From: Phenylobacterium sp.
GTDB taxonomy: Bacteria > Pseudomonadota > Alphaproteobacteria > Caulobacterales > Caulobacteraceae
NCBI RefSeq assembly: GCF_030697305.1
Contig: NZ_JAUYQL010000113.1
Location: 1 to 63,747 of the forward strand
Direction of reading: 5' to 3'
Length of the DNA: 63,747 bases
A model generated the notes under the pieces. That model saw nothing but the letters and a program-made list of their open reading frames with translations, was not told where the DNA came from and did not search any database. The position numbers and the translations under genes are program-made. Of the stretch, positions 55,117-63,747 are shown piece by piece. Each line of letters begins with the position of its first letter. Position 1 is the stretch's first letter.

Positions 55117-55434
55117 CTAGAGGCCGTGCCCGTCGCCTGCGGCTTCTTCGCGGCCGGTGATCGAACCCTCGGTGAACAGGTACTCCTTCAACTGCTCATC
55201 GAATTCGCCGTCGTTGCGGCGGATCCATTCCAGGGCCATCGACGCGTGCTCGATCTCCTCGTGGGCGTTGTGCAGCAGGATGGCCTTCAGCGCAGGATCG
55301 TCGCAGTCGTCGGCGCGCTGCCGGTACCAATCCACAGCCTCCAGCTCCTCGATGAGAGAGGTGATCGCATAGTGCAGGTTCAGCGTCCGCGGCTGCAGTT
55401 TCTCGCGCGGGACATGAAGGCCTTCGCTGGACAT
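55117..55434 (-). CDS. Encapsulin-type ferritin-like protein (EncFtn family), without encapsulin
   Basis: A 105-residue two-helix protein that resembles the encapsulated ferritin of Rhodospirillum rubrum: EELEAVDWY, DPALKAILLHN, HEEIEHASMALEWIRRND and EYLFTEGSIT. From memory, the ferroxidase ligands Glu32, Glu62 and His65 of that protein correspond to Glu30, Glu60 and His63 here, and Trp36 and Tyr37 are also conserved. The C-terminus is short and acidic and lacks the GSLxIGxL-type cargo tag. No encapsulin gene lies in the window. The gene is expected to bind and oxidise iron as an open ring rather than store it in a shell. AGGAG precedes the ATG. Confidence 0.8.
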   Translation of the reverse strand: MSSEGLHVPREKLQPRTLNLHYAITSLIEELEAVDWYRQRADDCDDPALKAILLHNAHEEIEHASMALEWIRRNDGEFDEQLKEYLFTEGSITGREEAAGDGHGL

Positions 55435-55517
55435 CGTTGATCAGCTCCTGTGGTCAAGGTGGGGGGAATGCGCAATCCGTGCAGAAGCTGCACCGTACCG
55501 CGCACCGGCTATAGGGC

Positions 55518-55913
55518 TCAGTCGCGCTCGACCAGCGCGCCGTCTTCTATGACGCGATAAAAACAGCTTCGGGCGCCGGTGTGGCACGCTCCGCCGTCGC
55601 CTTGCGGCACGACGCGCAGCAACACCACGTCCTGGTCGCAGTCGATGCGCGCCTCAATCAGTTGCTGGATTTGGCCGCTGGTCGCGCCCTTGCGCCAAAG
55701 CTCCTGGCGCGAGCGGCTGAAGTAGTGGGCCTCGCGGGTCGTCAGCGTCAGCCTCAGGGCCTCGGCGTTCATCCAGGCGACCATCAGGATCTCGCCGTTG
55801 TCGGCGTGGGTCGTCACCGCGCAGATCAGGCCGTTCTCGTCGAAGCGCGGCGCGAGCACGACGCCGTGCTCAAGATCATGCTTCGAGGCGGCGGCGGGGA
55901 ATGGGTTCGTCAT
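55518..55913 (-). CDS. hisI: Phosphoribosyl-AMP cyclohydrolase
   Basis: A 131-residue zinc enzyme, third step of histidine synthesis. The metal sites are DCDQDVVLLRV and GACHTGARSCFYR. It stands alone, not fused to HisE, as in many alphaproteobacteria. It lies just downstream of folE on the same strand. Confidence 0.95.
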   Translation of the reverse strand: MTNPFPAAASKHDLEHGVVLAPRFDENGLICAVTTHADNGEILMVAWMNAEALRLTLTTREAHYFSRSRQELWRKGATSGQIQQLIEARIDCDQDVVLLRVVPQGDGGACHTGARSCFYRVIEDGALVERD

Positions 55914-55970
55914 TACCCCAATATGGCGTCTTCACCCCCTAGGGCGCTAGCCTGCGCCGAAGCGGCCCCG

Positions 55971-56594
55971 TCAGCGATTGACGAAGTCCAGGAACCGCTG
56001 GCGCAGGGTCGGATCGGTCTTGAACACGCCGGTGAACTGGGTGGTGATCGTGGTCACGTGCCGGTGGTGCACGCCGCGGGTGGTCATGCACTGGTGCGCA
56101 GCGTCGATCAGCACGGCGACGCCGGCAGGACGCAGGCTGTCGGTGATGGCGTCGGCGATCTGCTGGGTCATCGTCTCCTGCGTCTGCAGGCGGCGAGCGA
56201 AGATCTCGACCACGCGGGCGATCTTGGAGATGCCGACCACGCGGTTGGTCGGCATGTAGGCCACGTAGGCCTTGCCCAGGAACGGCGCCATGTGGTGCTC
56301 GCAATGGCTCTCCACCTCGATCTCGCGCAGCATGACGATGTCGTCGTAGCCCTGCACGTCCTCGAAGGTGCGCGACAGCTCCTTGGCCGGATCGGCTTCA
56401 TAGCCCTCGAACCATTCGGCGTAGGCGTCGACCACGCGCTTGGGCGTGTCGATCACACCTTCACGGCGCGGGTCATCGCCGGCCCAGGCGATCAGCGTGC
56501 GCACGGCCGCCATGGCTTCTTCACGACTGGGGCGTTGCGCGGCGTTCGCATCAGCCGCGCCGACGAGGGCTCGATCCTTGGTCACTGCATCCAT
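55971..56594 (-). CDS. folE: GTP cyclohydrolase I
   Basis: A 207-residue enzyme that makes dihydroneopterin triphosphate for folate synthesis. Zinc and catalytic motifs: [34 protein letters not shown] and [10 protein letters not shown] (the third Cys). The ATG at 56594 follows a promoter-length gap from the divergent cysS. Confidence 0.96.
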   Translation of the reverse strand: MDAVTKDRALVGAADANAAQRPSREEAMAAVRTLIAWAGDDPRREGVIDTPKRVVDAYAEWFEGYEADPAKELSRTFEDVQGYDDIVMLREIEVESHCEHHMAPFLGKAYVAYMPTNRVVGISKIARVVEIFARRLQTQETMTQQIADAITDSLRPAGVAVLIDAAHQCMTTRGVHHRHVTTITTQFTGVFKTDPTLRQRFLDFVNR

Positions 56595-56771
56595 TTGAGC
56601 TGCGGTCTTTCCCGGGCTGAGTTGCGCCGAGGCGAAGGCCCCGGAGATGACGCGTACCACCCTAAAGACGCGGGCAGGCGCGATGCAAAACGCGCCGTGG
56701 CCTCCCCGCTGGGCGATATGTATATGGGGCGAACCCGTTGCCCGGCAACCGTTACGCTTCGTCAGACCCGC

Positions 56772-58205
56772 ATGACCCTGAACCTTTACGACACCCTGAC
56801 CCGTACAAAGCGCGCCTTCGCGCCCGCCGACCCCAAACGGGTGACGATGTATGTGTGCGGACCGACGGTCTACAATTACGCCCACATCGGCAACGCCCGC
56901 CCGGTGGTGGTGTTCGACGTCCTGTTCCGGCTGCTGCGCGCGGCCTACGGCGAGGACGCCGTGCTTTACGCGTCCAATGTCACCGACGTTGACGACCGGA
57001 TCGCCGCCAAGGCCCACGAGGAGGGCGTGGCGATCACCGTCGTCACCGACCGCTACCTGGCCGCTTACAACGCCGACATGGCGACGCTGGGCGCGCTGCG
57101 GCCGACGTTCCAACCCAAGGCCACCGAGACCATGGCCGAGATCATCGACATGATCGGCCGGCTGGTCGCCAAGGGCGCGGCCTATGTGGCCGAGGGTCAC
57201 GCCCTGTTCGACACCCAGGCCTTCCCCGATTACGGCAAGCTGTCGGGCCGTTCGCTGGACGACATGATCGCCGGCGCCCGCGTCGAGGTCGCCCCCTATA
57301 AGCGCCACCCCGCCGACTTCGTGCTGTGGAAGCCGTCCAAGCCGGACGAGCCGTCCTGGGAAAGCCCGTGGGGACCGGGACGCCCGGGCTGGCACATCGA
57401 GTGCTCGGCGATGATCGAACAGACCCTTGGCCTGCCGATCGACATCCACGGCGGCGGCAACGACCTGATCTTTCCGCACCACGAGAACGAGATGGCCCAG
57501 GGCGTCTGCGCCGGCCACGACGACGGCTATTCGCGCTGGTGGCTGCACAACGGCTTCCTCAACTTCGGCGACGAGAAGATGTCCAAGAGCCTGGGCAATG
57601 TCGTGCTGGTCCACGACCTCATCGACCAGGTTCCGGGCGAGGCGCTGCGCTGGGCGCTGCTGGTCGGACACTACCGCGCGCCGCTGGAATGGACTGACGA
57701 CCTCGTCGCCCAGGCGCGCACTTCGCTCGATCGGCTGTACGGCGTGCTCAGCGACGCGCGCCGCGCCGAGACGCAAGGCCGGCGGTTCCCGGACGCCGAT
57801 CCTGAAGCCGTCGAAACGCTGATCGACCAGTCGGACTTCCGCAGCGCGCTGGACGACGACCTCAACACTTCAAAGGCGCTGAGCGAGTTGTTCACCCTCG
57901 CCAACGGCCTGCGCGCCGCGCTGACCGCAGGCAAGGCGCAGGTCGCCGCGGACCACCGCGCGGCCCTGCTGCAGTGCGCCAATCTGCTGGGCTTCCTGGG
58001 TGCTGATCCCGACGCCTGGTTTCAGGGCGGCGCCGATCCGGACCTGAAGGCGCGCATCGATGGTTTGATCGAAGCCCGCGTCGCCGCGCGCACGGCCAAG
58101 GACTGGAGCGAGGCCGATCGCATCCGTGACGAACTCACCGCGTTGAACGTCGAAGTGCTGGACGGCCCGCAGGGGGCGACCTGGCGGCTGAAGGAACCCG
58201 TGTGA
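56772..58205 (+). CDS. cysS: Cysteinyl-tRNA synthetase
   Basis: A 477-residue class I synthetase. The HIGH motif region ([18 protein letters not shown], with HIGN), the zinc and substrate residues, GWHIECSAM and the KMSKS motif ([10 protein letters not shown]) are intact. The stop overlaps the SRPBCC gene start (TGATG). Confidence 0.96.
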   Translation: MTLNLYDTLTRTKRAFAPADPKRVTMYVCGPTVYNYAHIGNARPVVVFDVLFRLLRAAYGEDAVLYASNVTDVDDRIAAKAHEEGVAITVVTDRYLAAYNADMATLGALRPTFQPKATETMAEIIDMIGRLVAKGAAYVAEGHALFDTQAFPDYGKLSGRSLDDMIAGARVEVAPYKRHPADFVLWKPSKPDEPSWESPWGPGRPGWHIECSAMIEQTLGLPIDIHGGGNDLIFPHHENEMAQGVCAGHDDGYSRWWLHNGFLNFGDEKMSKSLGNVVLVHDLIDQVPGEALRWALLVGHYRAPLEWTDDLVAQARTSLDRLYGVLSDARRAETQGRRFPDADPEAVETLIDQSDFRSALDDDLNTSKALSELFTLANGLRAALTAGKAQVAADHRAALLQCANLLGFLGADPDAWFQGGADPDLKARIDGLIEARVAARTAKDWSEADRIRDELTALNVEVLDGPQGATWRLKEPV

Positions 58206-58756
58206 TGCCAGGGGCTGTCAAAGCGCCGAAGACCTTCGACGTCGCCCAAGGATTCAAGTTCCAGGCAGGCGGCGGCGGTCCGGCGGGGGTGAAGATCGAG
58301 CATCGGATCGGCGTCAATGCGCCGGCCAGCGTGATCTGGGACGTGATCTTCGATGTGGGCGCGTGGCCGCAGTGGTCGGAGATTTATCCTCAGGCCGCGG
58401 GCGAGGTACGGATCGGTTCGGCGCTGAACCTGACCCTGGCCCTGCCGGGAGAAGCTCATCGCGCGGTTCAGGCCACGGTGCTGGATTGGGCGCCGAACGA
58501 TCAGTTGCATCTGCGCCAATCGCGCTACGGCGGGCTGCTGCGCAGCACGCGCTACCTGGAGATCGAGATCCTCGGCGACGAGAGCTGCATCTTCTCCAAT
58601 GGGGAGTTGTTCCAGGGACTGCTTCTATCGAGCGTCCGCGGCCGTGGATCGCGCAGTCTGCGCAAAGGTTTCACCCTGTTGGGCGAGGGTCTGAAGGTGC
58701 GCGCCGAGGCGGCATGGCGCGCGGGTGGCGCGGCGACTACATCTACAGGCGAATGA
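58205..58756 (+). CDS. SRPBCC/START-like domain protein
   Basis: A 183-residue protein with an SRPBCC (polyketide cyclase-like) fold: VKIEHRIGVNAPASVIWDVI and WPQWSEIYPQAAGEV at the start of the domain. It is co-translated with cysS (TGATG) and overlaps the next gene by 4 bases (ATGA). No specific ligand is known; the C-terminal 20 residues are Ala/Thr-rich. Confidence 0.8.
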   Translation: MPGAVKAPKTFDVAQGFKFQAGGGGPAGVKIEHRIGVNAPASVIWDVIFDVGAWPQWSEIYPQAAGEVRIGSALNLTLALPGEAHRAVQATVLDWAPNDQLHLRQSRYGGLLRSTRYLEIEILGDESCIFSNGELFQGLLLSSVRGRGSRSLRKGFTLLGEGLKVRAEAAWRAGGAATTSTGE

Positions 58757-59187
58757 TCGACGACCTCTACTCGGCAAGACTCCTCAAGCTTGCGGCCAAC
58801 CTGCCGCACAGCGGGCGGCTGGCCGCGCCGCATGCGAGCTCCGAAAAGATCTCCAAGCTCTGTGGCAGCCGGGTGGTGGTGGACGTCACGATCGACGGCG
58901 ACCGGGTGGCCGACTTCGCCCAGGACGTGAAGGCGTGCGCCCTGGGCCAGGCGTCGGCCGCGGTGCTGGGCGCGCACGTGATCGGCGCCAGCCTCGAAGA
59001 GATCGAGACCGCACGCGACGCCTTTCGCGCCATGCTGAAGGCCGGCGGCGCGGCGCCGTCGGGCCGCTTCGCCGACATCGCGATGCTGGAGCCGGTGAAG
59101 GACTACCCGGCTCGCCACGCCTCAACGTTGCTGGCGTTCGAAGCAGCCGCCGAGGCGGTGCGTGAGGCCATGGAGCGGCGCTCCTGA
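58753..59187 (+). CDS. IscU/NifU-like iron-sulfur scaffold protein lacking the third cysteine
   Basis: A 144-residue protein with an IscU/SufU fold. Cys37 (KLCGSRVVVD) and Cys62 (KACALGQASAAV) match the first two scaffold ligands. The position of the third ligand, usually a Cys after PAR-K, is Ser124 in YPARHASTL. The Asp that follows the first Cys in IscU (CGD) is Ser39 here. It may be a transfer or regulatory protein rather than a full scaffold. It belongs to the cysS-SRPBCC operon and overlaps its upstream neighbour by 4 bases. Confidence 0.78.
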   Translation: MIDDLYSARLLKLAANLPHSGRLAAPHASSEKISKLCGSRVVVDVTIDGDRVADFAQDVKACALGQASAAVLGAHVIGASLEEIETARDAFRAMLKAGGAAPSGRFADIAMLEPVKDYPARHASTLLAFEAAAEAVREAMERRS

Positions 59188-59441
59188 CGCCGGCGCCTGA
59201 TTTACGGGCAGGCTTAAGGTTCCTTACACCGTCGACCTGTGATACGGGATTGCCCTGTATTTGCTTGGTTTCGCCATGGCCCGCCGAACGGACGAACTAG
59301 CCCGCAACGCCCTGACCGCCGCGTCCACGACGCCGGCGTCGTTCGTCAGGCGTGCGCGAACTAGCCCCGCCGGTGCGGCTTGATCCGACGCCGACCGCAG
59401 CGTAATCGCTGCGACTGAGTCTCAAGCTCCCGCGAGCCGGC
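59188..59441. other. Intergenic region before yidD with repeats
   Basis: This 254-base stretch holds a 16-base perfect palindrome ACGACGCCGGCGTCGT (59327-59342), an 11-base direct repeat CGAACTAGCCC (59293-59303 and 59357-59367), and a stem-loop CGCAGCG-TAAT-CGCTGCG (59396-59413). A short open frame of 35 codons (ATG 59276 to TGA 59383) spans the first two, but has no ribosome binding site I trust. It could be a structured leader or small RNA. Confidence 0.3.
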
Positions 59442-59699
59442 ATGACCTTCTATGAGATTTGCGTCCGAGGCGCGCTGCGCGCCTACAAGCTGACGCTTTC
59501 GCCCCTGATCGGGCGCCAATGCCGGTTCCTTCCGACTTGTTCGGAGTACGCGGCCGAGGCGCTGATCGGTCACGGTCCCTGGCGCGGCGCCCTGCTCGCC
59601 GCCGGGCGGCTGTGTCGTTGTCATCCTTTGGGAGGCTCCGGGTACGACCCGCCGCCGCCCTCGCGCCGTAAGGCGCGGACATGGACATGCGAGACATGA
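59442..59699 (+). CDS. yidD: Membrane protein insertion efficiency factor YidD
   Basis: An 85-residue protein of the YidD family: [31 protein letters not shown] and [17 protein letters not shown] are diagnostic. It assists YidC in membrane protein insertion. It usually lies between rnpA and yidC; here it is 25 kb away, directly before thrS, which it overlaps by 19 bases (or 4 if thrS begins at 59696). Confidence 0.94.
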   Translation: MTFYEICVRGALRAYKLTLSPLIGRQCRFLPTCSEYAAEALIGHGPWRGALLAAGRLCRCHPLGGSGYDPPPPSRRKARTWTCET

Positions 59700-61675
59700 T
59701 CGAACTGGTTTTCCCAGACGGCTCGAAACGCGAATTCGAGTCCGGTGCGACGGGGCGTGACGTCGCCGCCTCGATCTCCAAGTCGCTCGAGAAGCGCTCG
59801 GTGCTGGTCAAGCTGGACGGCGCGCTTCTCGATCTTGACCGCCCGCTGCCAAAAGGCGGCGCCTTCGAACTGCTGACGCGCGATAGCCCCGCCGCCCTGG
59901 AGACGATCCGCCACGACGCCTCCCATGTGATGGCGGAGGCGGTGCAGGAGCTGTTCCCTGGCACCCAGGTGACCATCGGCCCGGCGATCGAGGACGGATT
60001 CTACTACGACTTCGCCCGAAGTGAGCCGTTCAGCCTCGACGACCTGCCGAAGATCGAACAGCGCATGCGCGAGATCGTCGACCGCGACGAGAAGATCAGC
60101 CGCGAAGTCTGGGCGCGCGAAGCCGCCATCGAGCACTTCAAGTCGATCGGCGAGGACTATAAGGCCGAGATCGTCGCCGACCTGCCGGAAGGCGACGAGA
60201 TCAGCGTCTATCGCCAGGGCGCGTGGAAGGATCTGTGCCTAGGCCCGCACCTGCCGTCGACGAAGTTCGTCGGCAAGGCGTTCAAGTTGACCAAGCTCGC
60301 CGGCGCTTACTGGCGCGGCGACCATCGGAACGCCCAGCTCCAGCGGATTTACGGTACGGCCTGGGCCAGCGACGCCGATCTCGAAGCCTACCTGCTGCGC
60401 ATCGAGGAAGCCGAGAAGCGCGACCACCGGCGCATCGGGGCGACGATGGACCTCTTCCACATCCAGGAAGAGGGCAAGGGGATGATCTTCTGGCATCCCA
60501 AGGGCTGGACGCTCTATCGCACGCTGCAGAACTACGTGCGCCGGCGCATGGAGGCCGAGGGCTACGTCGAGGTGAAGACGCCCCAGGTGCTCGACTACTC
60601 GCTGTGGGAACAGTCCGGCCACGCTCAGAAATTCGGAGCCAACATGTTCGTCTGCGAGACGGACGAGGGCGAGAAGCTGGCGCTTAAGCCGATGAACTGC
60701 CCCGGCCATCTGCAGATCTTCAACCACGGCCAGCGCTCGTACCGCGAGCTGCCGATGCGAATGGCGGAGTTCGACGGCCTGCACCGATACGAGAGCTCAG
60801 GCTCGCTGCACGGCCTGCTGCGGGTGCGGGGCCTGGCCCAGGACGACGCCCACATCTTCTGCCGCGAGGACCAGATCGAGGCGGAGTCCAAGGCCTTCGT
60901 CGAGCTGTTGCAGGTGATCTACCGCGATCTCGATGTCGAGCTGGATTCGGTGAAGCTGGCCCTGCGCCCCGACCTGCGCTTCGGCGACGACGAGATCTGG
61001 ACCATCGCCGAGGACACGCTGGAGCGCGCCGCCAACGCCGCCGGCGTCAAGGTCGAACGGCTGGAGAACGAGGGCGCCTTCTACGGGCCCAAGCTCGAGT
61101 TCCACCTGCGCGATGCGATCGGGCGGACGTGGCAGTGCGGAACGCTGCAGCTCGACTATGTGCTGCCGGAGCGGATGGACGCCTCCTACATCGCCGAGGA
61201 CGGCCAGAAGCACCGGCCGGTGATGCTGCACCGGGCGATTCTCGGCTCGCTGGAACGCTTTCTCGGCGTGCTGATTGAACATTATTCGGGCGCCTTCCCG
61301 CTTTGGCTGGCGCCAGTGCAGGTGGTGGTCGCCACGATTACGTCTGACGCCGACGAGTATGCTCTGAAGGCCGTCGACGTGCTGCGCAAGGCAGGCCTGC
61401 GGGTGGAGAGCGATCTGCGTAACGAAAAGATCAACTACAAAGTGCGAGAGCATAGCCTGGCCAAGGCGCCTGTCATCGCCGTGGTCGGCCGCCGTGAAGC
61501 AGAACTGGGTCAGGTGGCGCTGCGTCGCTTCGGATCGACGGGGCAGGAGGTCGTCTCGCTGCTGGAGGCTGCAAACATGCTTGCCTTGGAGGCCGTACCG
61601 CCTGATCTTGCAGTTCGCGCCACGGGCGACCAACGCTCGCCCCACGGCGTGGTCGGGGCCATGGAGGCTGGATGA
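59681..61675 (+). CDS. thrS: Threonyl-tRNA synthetase
   Basis: A 664-residue class II synthetase. TGS domain ([20 protein letters not shown]), editing domain ([17 protein letters not shown] with the HxxxH motif), catalytic core ([24 protein letters not shown]) and anticodon-binding domain are in order. The ATG at 59681 has AAGG upstream; the ATG at 59696 would give an ATGA overlap with yidD and start right at the TGS domain, so it is a real alternative. Confidence 0.96.
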   Translation: MDMRDMIELVFPDGSKREFESGATGRDVAASISKSLEKRSVLVKLDGALLDLDRPLPKGGAFELLTRDSPAALETIRHDASHVMAEAVQELFPGTQVTIGPAIEDGFYYDFARSEPFSLDDLPKIEQRMREIVDRDEKISREVWAREAAIEHFKSIGEDYKAEIVADLPEGDEISVYRQGAWKDLCLGPHLPSTKFVGKAFKLTKLAGAYWRGDHRNAQLQRIYGTAWASDADLEAYLLRIEEAEKRDHRRIGATMDLFHIQEEGKGMIFWHPKGWTLYRTLQNYVRRRMEAEGYVEVKTPQVLDYSLWEQSGHAQKFGANMFVCETDEGEKLALKPMNCPGHLQIFNHGQRSYRELPMRMAEFDGLHRYESSGSLHGLLRVRGLAQDDAHIFCREDQIEAESKAFVELLQVIYRDLDVELDSVKLALRPDLRFGDDEIWTIAEDTLERAANAAGVKVERLENEGAFYGPKLEFHLRDAIGRTWQCGTLQLDYVLPERMDASYIAEDGQKHRPVMLHRAILGSLERFLGVLIEHYSGAFPLWLAPVQVVVATITSDADEYALKAVDVLRKAGLRVESDLRNEKINYKVREHSLAKAPVIAVVGRREAELGQVALRRFGSTGQEVVSLLEAANMLALEAVPPDLAVRATGDQRSPHGVVGAMEAG

Positions 61676-62607
61676 ACGGCATCGCACCGATCGTCGCCGT
61701 CGAAGCTGCGCCGCTGCCGGACTTCCTGAGGTCGCGCCACAAGGTCTCGGTGGTCATGGTCGTGTACATGACCGGCGAGGCGCTTGAGGAAAGCCTTTCC
61801 TGCGTCATGGCCGACCCGCTGGTCGATGAGCTGGTGCTGGTCGACAACGGCTCCACGCCGATCGAGGCCGCGCGCCTGAAGGCGCTGGCGGAGCGCGATC
61901 GCCGCGTCGTCCTGCTGGAAGGTCACGGTAACGTCGGCTTCGCCCGCGGCGCGAATCTCGGCGCTGCGCGGGCCAGCGGCGACGTGCTGGTGTTCCTCAA
62001 TCCCGACGCCTTCCTGCAGCGTGACTGCATCGCGGCCCTGGTGCGCGCCATCGAGGATCGTCCGACGCCGTGTATCGTCGGCGGGCGGGTGCTGAACGCC
62101 GACCGCACCGAGCAGCGCGGCGCGCGCCGCGGTGACATCACGCCGATGGCCGCACTGCTGTCGCTGAGCAGCCTGGCGCGCCTGGTGCCCGGATGGCGGC
62201 GCTACGAGGTGCATTGGGAGAACGACGCAGCGCCTGAACAGGTCTCCGAGGTTCCGACCATCTCCGGCGCCTGCTTCTGCATGCGTCGCCAGGACTTCGA
62301 CACCGTCGGCGGTTTCGACGAGGGCTACTTCCTGCACGTCGAAGATGTCGACCTGTGCTGGCGGGTGCGCCGGGCCGGCGGCACGGTGCTGTTTCACCCC
62401 AAGGCCGAGGTGATCCATCTGGGCCACACCAGCCAGACCAGCCCGCTGAAGGTCGAATTCCACAAGGGCGTGGGACTGGCGCGCTACTTCCGCAAGCGCG
62501 CCCGCAGCCTGTCGCAGCATGTGCTGGCCTGGGTGCTGTCGCCGCTGATCGTCTGCACCGCGGTGGTCCGCCCGATGATGTGGCGCCTGCGCGGCCGCGC
62601 CACCTAG
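61672..62607 (+). CDS. Glycosyltransferase family 2 (rhamnosyltransferase-like)
   Basis: A 311-residue inverting glycosyltransferase of the GT-A fold. [37 protein letters not shown] and the metal-site FLNPDA are visible, then [10 protein letters not shown] and [16 protein letters not shown] (the acidic acceptor-site motif). A hydrophobic C-terminal segment could tether it to the membrane. The start overlaps thrS by 4 bases. The sugar is unknown. Confidence 0.9.
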   Translation: MNGIAPIVAVEAAPLPDFLRSRHKVSVVMVVYMTGEALEESLSCVMADPLVDELVLVDNGSTPIEAARLKALAERDRRVVLLEGHGNVGFARGANLGAARASGDVLVFLNPDAFLQRDCIAALVRAIEDRPTPCIVGGRVLNADRTEQRGARRGDITPMAALLSLSSLARLVPGWRRYEVHWENDAAPEQVSEVPTISGACFCMRRQDFDTVGGFDEGYFLHVEDVDLCWRVRRAGGTVLFHPKAEVIHLGHTSQTSPLKVEFHKGVGLARYFRKRARSLSQHVLAWVLSPLIVCTAVVRPMMWRLRGRAT

Positions 62608-63521
62608 GCCGAGGTCAGGGCCGGCATCGGGAACACGCCGGCGCGGCTAACCGAAGCGGCCGGCGGTTTGCCCAGGAAGCCGGACATCCACTTCGCGGTT
62701 TCGATCAGGCCGTCCAGGTCATAGCCGGTGGCGTATCCGGCGCGCTCGAGCATGTAGACGAGATCTTCGGTGCCGATATTGCCGGTGGCGTCTGGGGCGA
62801 ACGGACAACCGCCCAGGCCCCCGCAACTGGCGTCCAGCACATCCACTCCCGCCTCGACGGCGGCATAGGCGTTCGCCAGGCCGGTGTTCCGCGTATCGTG
62901 GAAATGCATCCGCAGGCGAGTGGTCGGGGCGGCGTTTCGCACGCCGTCGATGAGCTTCCGCACAGTCCAGGGATCGGCCGCGCCAATGGTGTCGCCCAGC
63001 GCGATCTCGTCGACGCCCAGCGCGCCGGCTTCGGCGGCCATCGCCACCACGCGCTCGTGCGGCACCTCGCCCTCGAAGGGGCAACCGAAGGCGACGGAGA
63101 AGGTCACGCTGACCGGTGGTCCGCCTTCGACGCTGCGACGCTGGGTGATCGCCGCCAGCGTCGCCATCTGCTCGGCCATGGTGGAGCCCTGGTTGCGGAT
63201 CGCAAAGCCGTCGGACGCGCAGACTACGACGTTGGCCTCGTCGCAGGCGGCGGCCACGCAGCGGTCCCAGCCGCGCATGTTCAGCACCAGTCCGATACGC
63301 GAGCGGCCGGCGTGGCGCGCCAGCCCCGCCATGATCTCCTCTGCACCGTCCATCTGCGGCACCCGGCGCGGATTGACGAACGAGACCACCTCGGTGCGAC
63401 GGGCGCCGGCGGCTTCCAGCCGTTGGATGAACTCCAGCTTCTGCGGGACGTCTAAGAGGATCTTCTCGTTTTGTAGGCCGTCGCGCGGGCCGACCTCGAC
63501 GATCTCGATGTGACGGGTCAT
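62604..63521 (-). CDS. Hydroxymethylglutaryl-CoA lyase
   Basis: A 305-residue TIM-barrel lyase, cleaving HMG-CoA to acetyl-CoA and acetoacetate in leucine breakdown. VEVGPRDGLQNEK, FHDTRNTGLANAY (with the metal-binding H-D motif) and the signature GGLGGCPFAPDATGN are all present. The ATG at 63521 has AGGGAGG upstream and overlaps the stop of the preceding gene (ATGA). The 3' end overlaps the convergent glycosyltransferase by 4 bases. Confidence 0.95.
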   Translation of the reverse strand: MTRHIEIVEVGPRDGLQNEKILLDVPQKLEFIQRLEAAGARRTEVVSFVNPRRVPQMDGAEEIMAGLARHAGRSRIGLVLNMRGWDRCVAAACDEANVVVCASDGFAIRNQGSTMAEQMATLAAITQRRSVEGGPPVSVTFSVAFGCPFEGEVPHERVVAMAAEAGALGVDEIALGDTIGAADPWTVRKLIDGVRNAAPTTRLRMHFHDTRNTGLANAYAAVEAGVDVLDASCGGLGGCPFAPDATGNIGTEDLVYMLERAGYATGYDLDGLIETAKWMSGFLGKPPAASVSRAGVFPMPALTSA

Positions 63522-63747
63522 GGAACCTCCCTTGGCGGCGGTGGACCGGCGGGACGATAGATTTGCATCTTCATTCCGCACAAATCGATATCGTGCGCCG
63601 GGAACGCCGCATATACTTTGTCCTCACATATTTCTATGGCTTCGTCCTCGTTACCTGTTTCGTGACAAAATCCGAAATCCATAGTCCCGGAAGCAATCGC
63701 ACTTTCTTGCTCAAATTTGGTGCTTTCGACGAGCTTTAGCTCGACAC
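63518..63747 (-). CDS. 3' end of an unrecognised gene in AT-rich DNA
   Basis: An open frame enters from the right edge and runs 75 codons (from base 63745) to TGA, overlapping the HMG-CoA lyase start in the ATGA arrangement. The visible part begins VELKLVESTKFEQESAIASG, continues with acidic segments (ETGNEDEAIEICED) and ends RPAGPPPPREVP. Its base composition and codon use (many AAA, ATA, GAA, TTT) differ sharply from all neighbours. I do not recognise a family. It may be part of a transferred gene; the 5' end is outside the window. Confidence 0.55.
   Translation of the reverse strand, partial: VELKLVESTKFEQESAIASGTMDFGFCHETGNEDEAIEICEDKVYAAFPAHDIDLCGMKMQIYRPAGPPPPREVP

Noticed and set aside
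55104..55517. Encapsulin gene next to the EncFtn-like gene
   Set aside because: The neighbours are an ECF sigma factor and hisI. No shell-protein sequence is present anywhere in the window.
55971..57776. 601-codon minus-strand frame that includes folE
   Set aside because: Only the part up to 56594 is folE. The rest is antisense to cysS and has the composition of a shadow frame.
55581..58205. Very long open frame running through the antisense of hisI and folE into cysS
   Set aside because: The first half is low-complexity and antisense to two clear genes. Only the part from 56772 matches a protein family. Long antisense frames are expected in DNA with this GC content.
1..63747. CRISPR arrays, insertion sequences, prophage genes, rRNA or tRNA genes
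   Set aside because: I saw no regular direct-repeat arrays, transposases, integrases, phage structural genes or RNA-gene signatures other than the SRP RNA.

Overview
The window is high-GC DNA from an alphaproteobacterium, most likely in the Caulobacterales (Phenylobacterium or Caulobacter-like). The evidence is the cpaA-H Tad pilus cluster behind tandem Flp pilins, CtrA-like boxes in that cluster, the order rpmH-rnpA-yidC-engB-argB-dapD-dapE, and a DnaX with almost no zinc-module cysteines. The content is chromosomal. I see no rRNA, tRNA, insertion sequence, prophage or CRISPR array.

Left part (1-18.8 kb). A truncated dicarboxylate/amino-acid symporter faces AMP nucleosidase, followed by a class IV aminotransferase. 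The Tad pilus locus follows: TadG-like, TadE-like and CpaC-N-like genes on the minus strand, a 302-base control region, two pilin genes with a strong terminator behind them, and cpaA, cpaB, cpaC, cpaD, cpaE, cpaF, tadB and tadC. A TadD-like TPR gene lies at its end. Next come an M17 aminopeptidase coupled to an NlpC/P60 hydrolase, and a membrane cytochrome c.

Middle (18.9-39 kb). kdsB-pheA, nudC, the small SRP RNA, dnaX-ebfC-recR, rmuC, def, a LEA-like lipoprotein and fmt-truA are followed by a long minus-strand operon running from rpmH to dapE. After it come a LOG-family gene, a CAP-CnaB-RTX secreted fusion protein, a TetR/quinone oxidoreductase pair and a small cysteine-rich exported protein.

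Right part (39-63.7 kb). Here are an ECF sigma factor, a RidA protein, an M28 peptidase with a DUF72 gene, and a three-gene RND efflux operon. Then follow purA, a degenerate receiver protein, rpoH, rluD and an HTH regulator that faces a second ECF sigma factor across an array of GCAAC-N-GTTGC palindromes. A stand-alone encapsulin-type ferritin (EncFtn) gene, hisI, folE, cysS, an SRPBCC gene, an IscU-like gene, yidD, thrS, a glycosyltransferase and an HMG-CoA lyase gene complete the window. The last 200 bases are markedly AT-richer and hold the end of an unrecognised gene coupled to the lyase gene.

The most interesting points are the palindrome array, the EncFtn-like protein with no encapsulin and no cargo tag, the receiver domain with Glu in place of the phospho-accepting Asp, the IscU-like protein without its third cysteine, the CtrA-like sites and terminator within the pilus locus, and the low-GC right edge.
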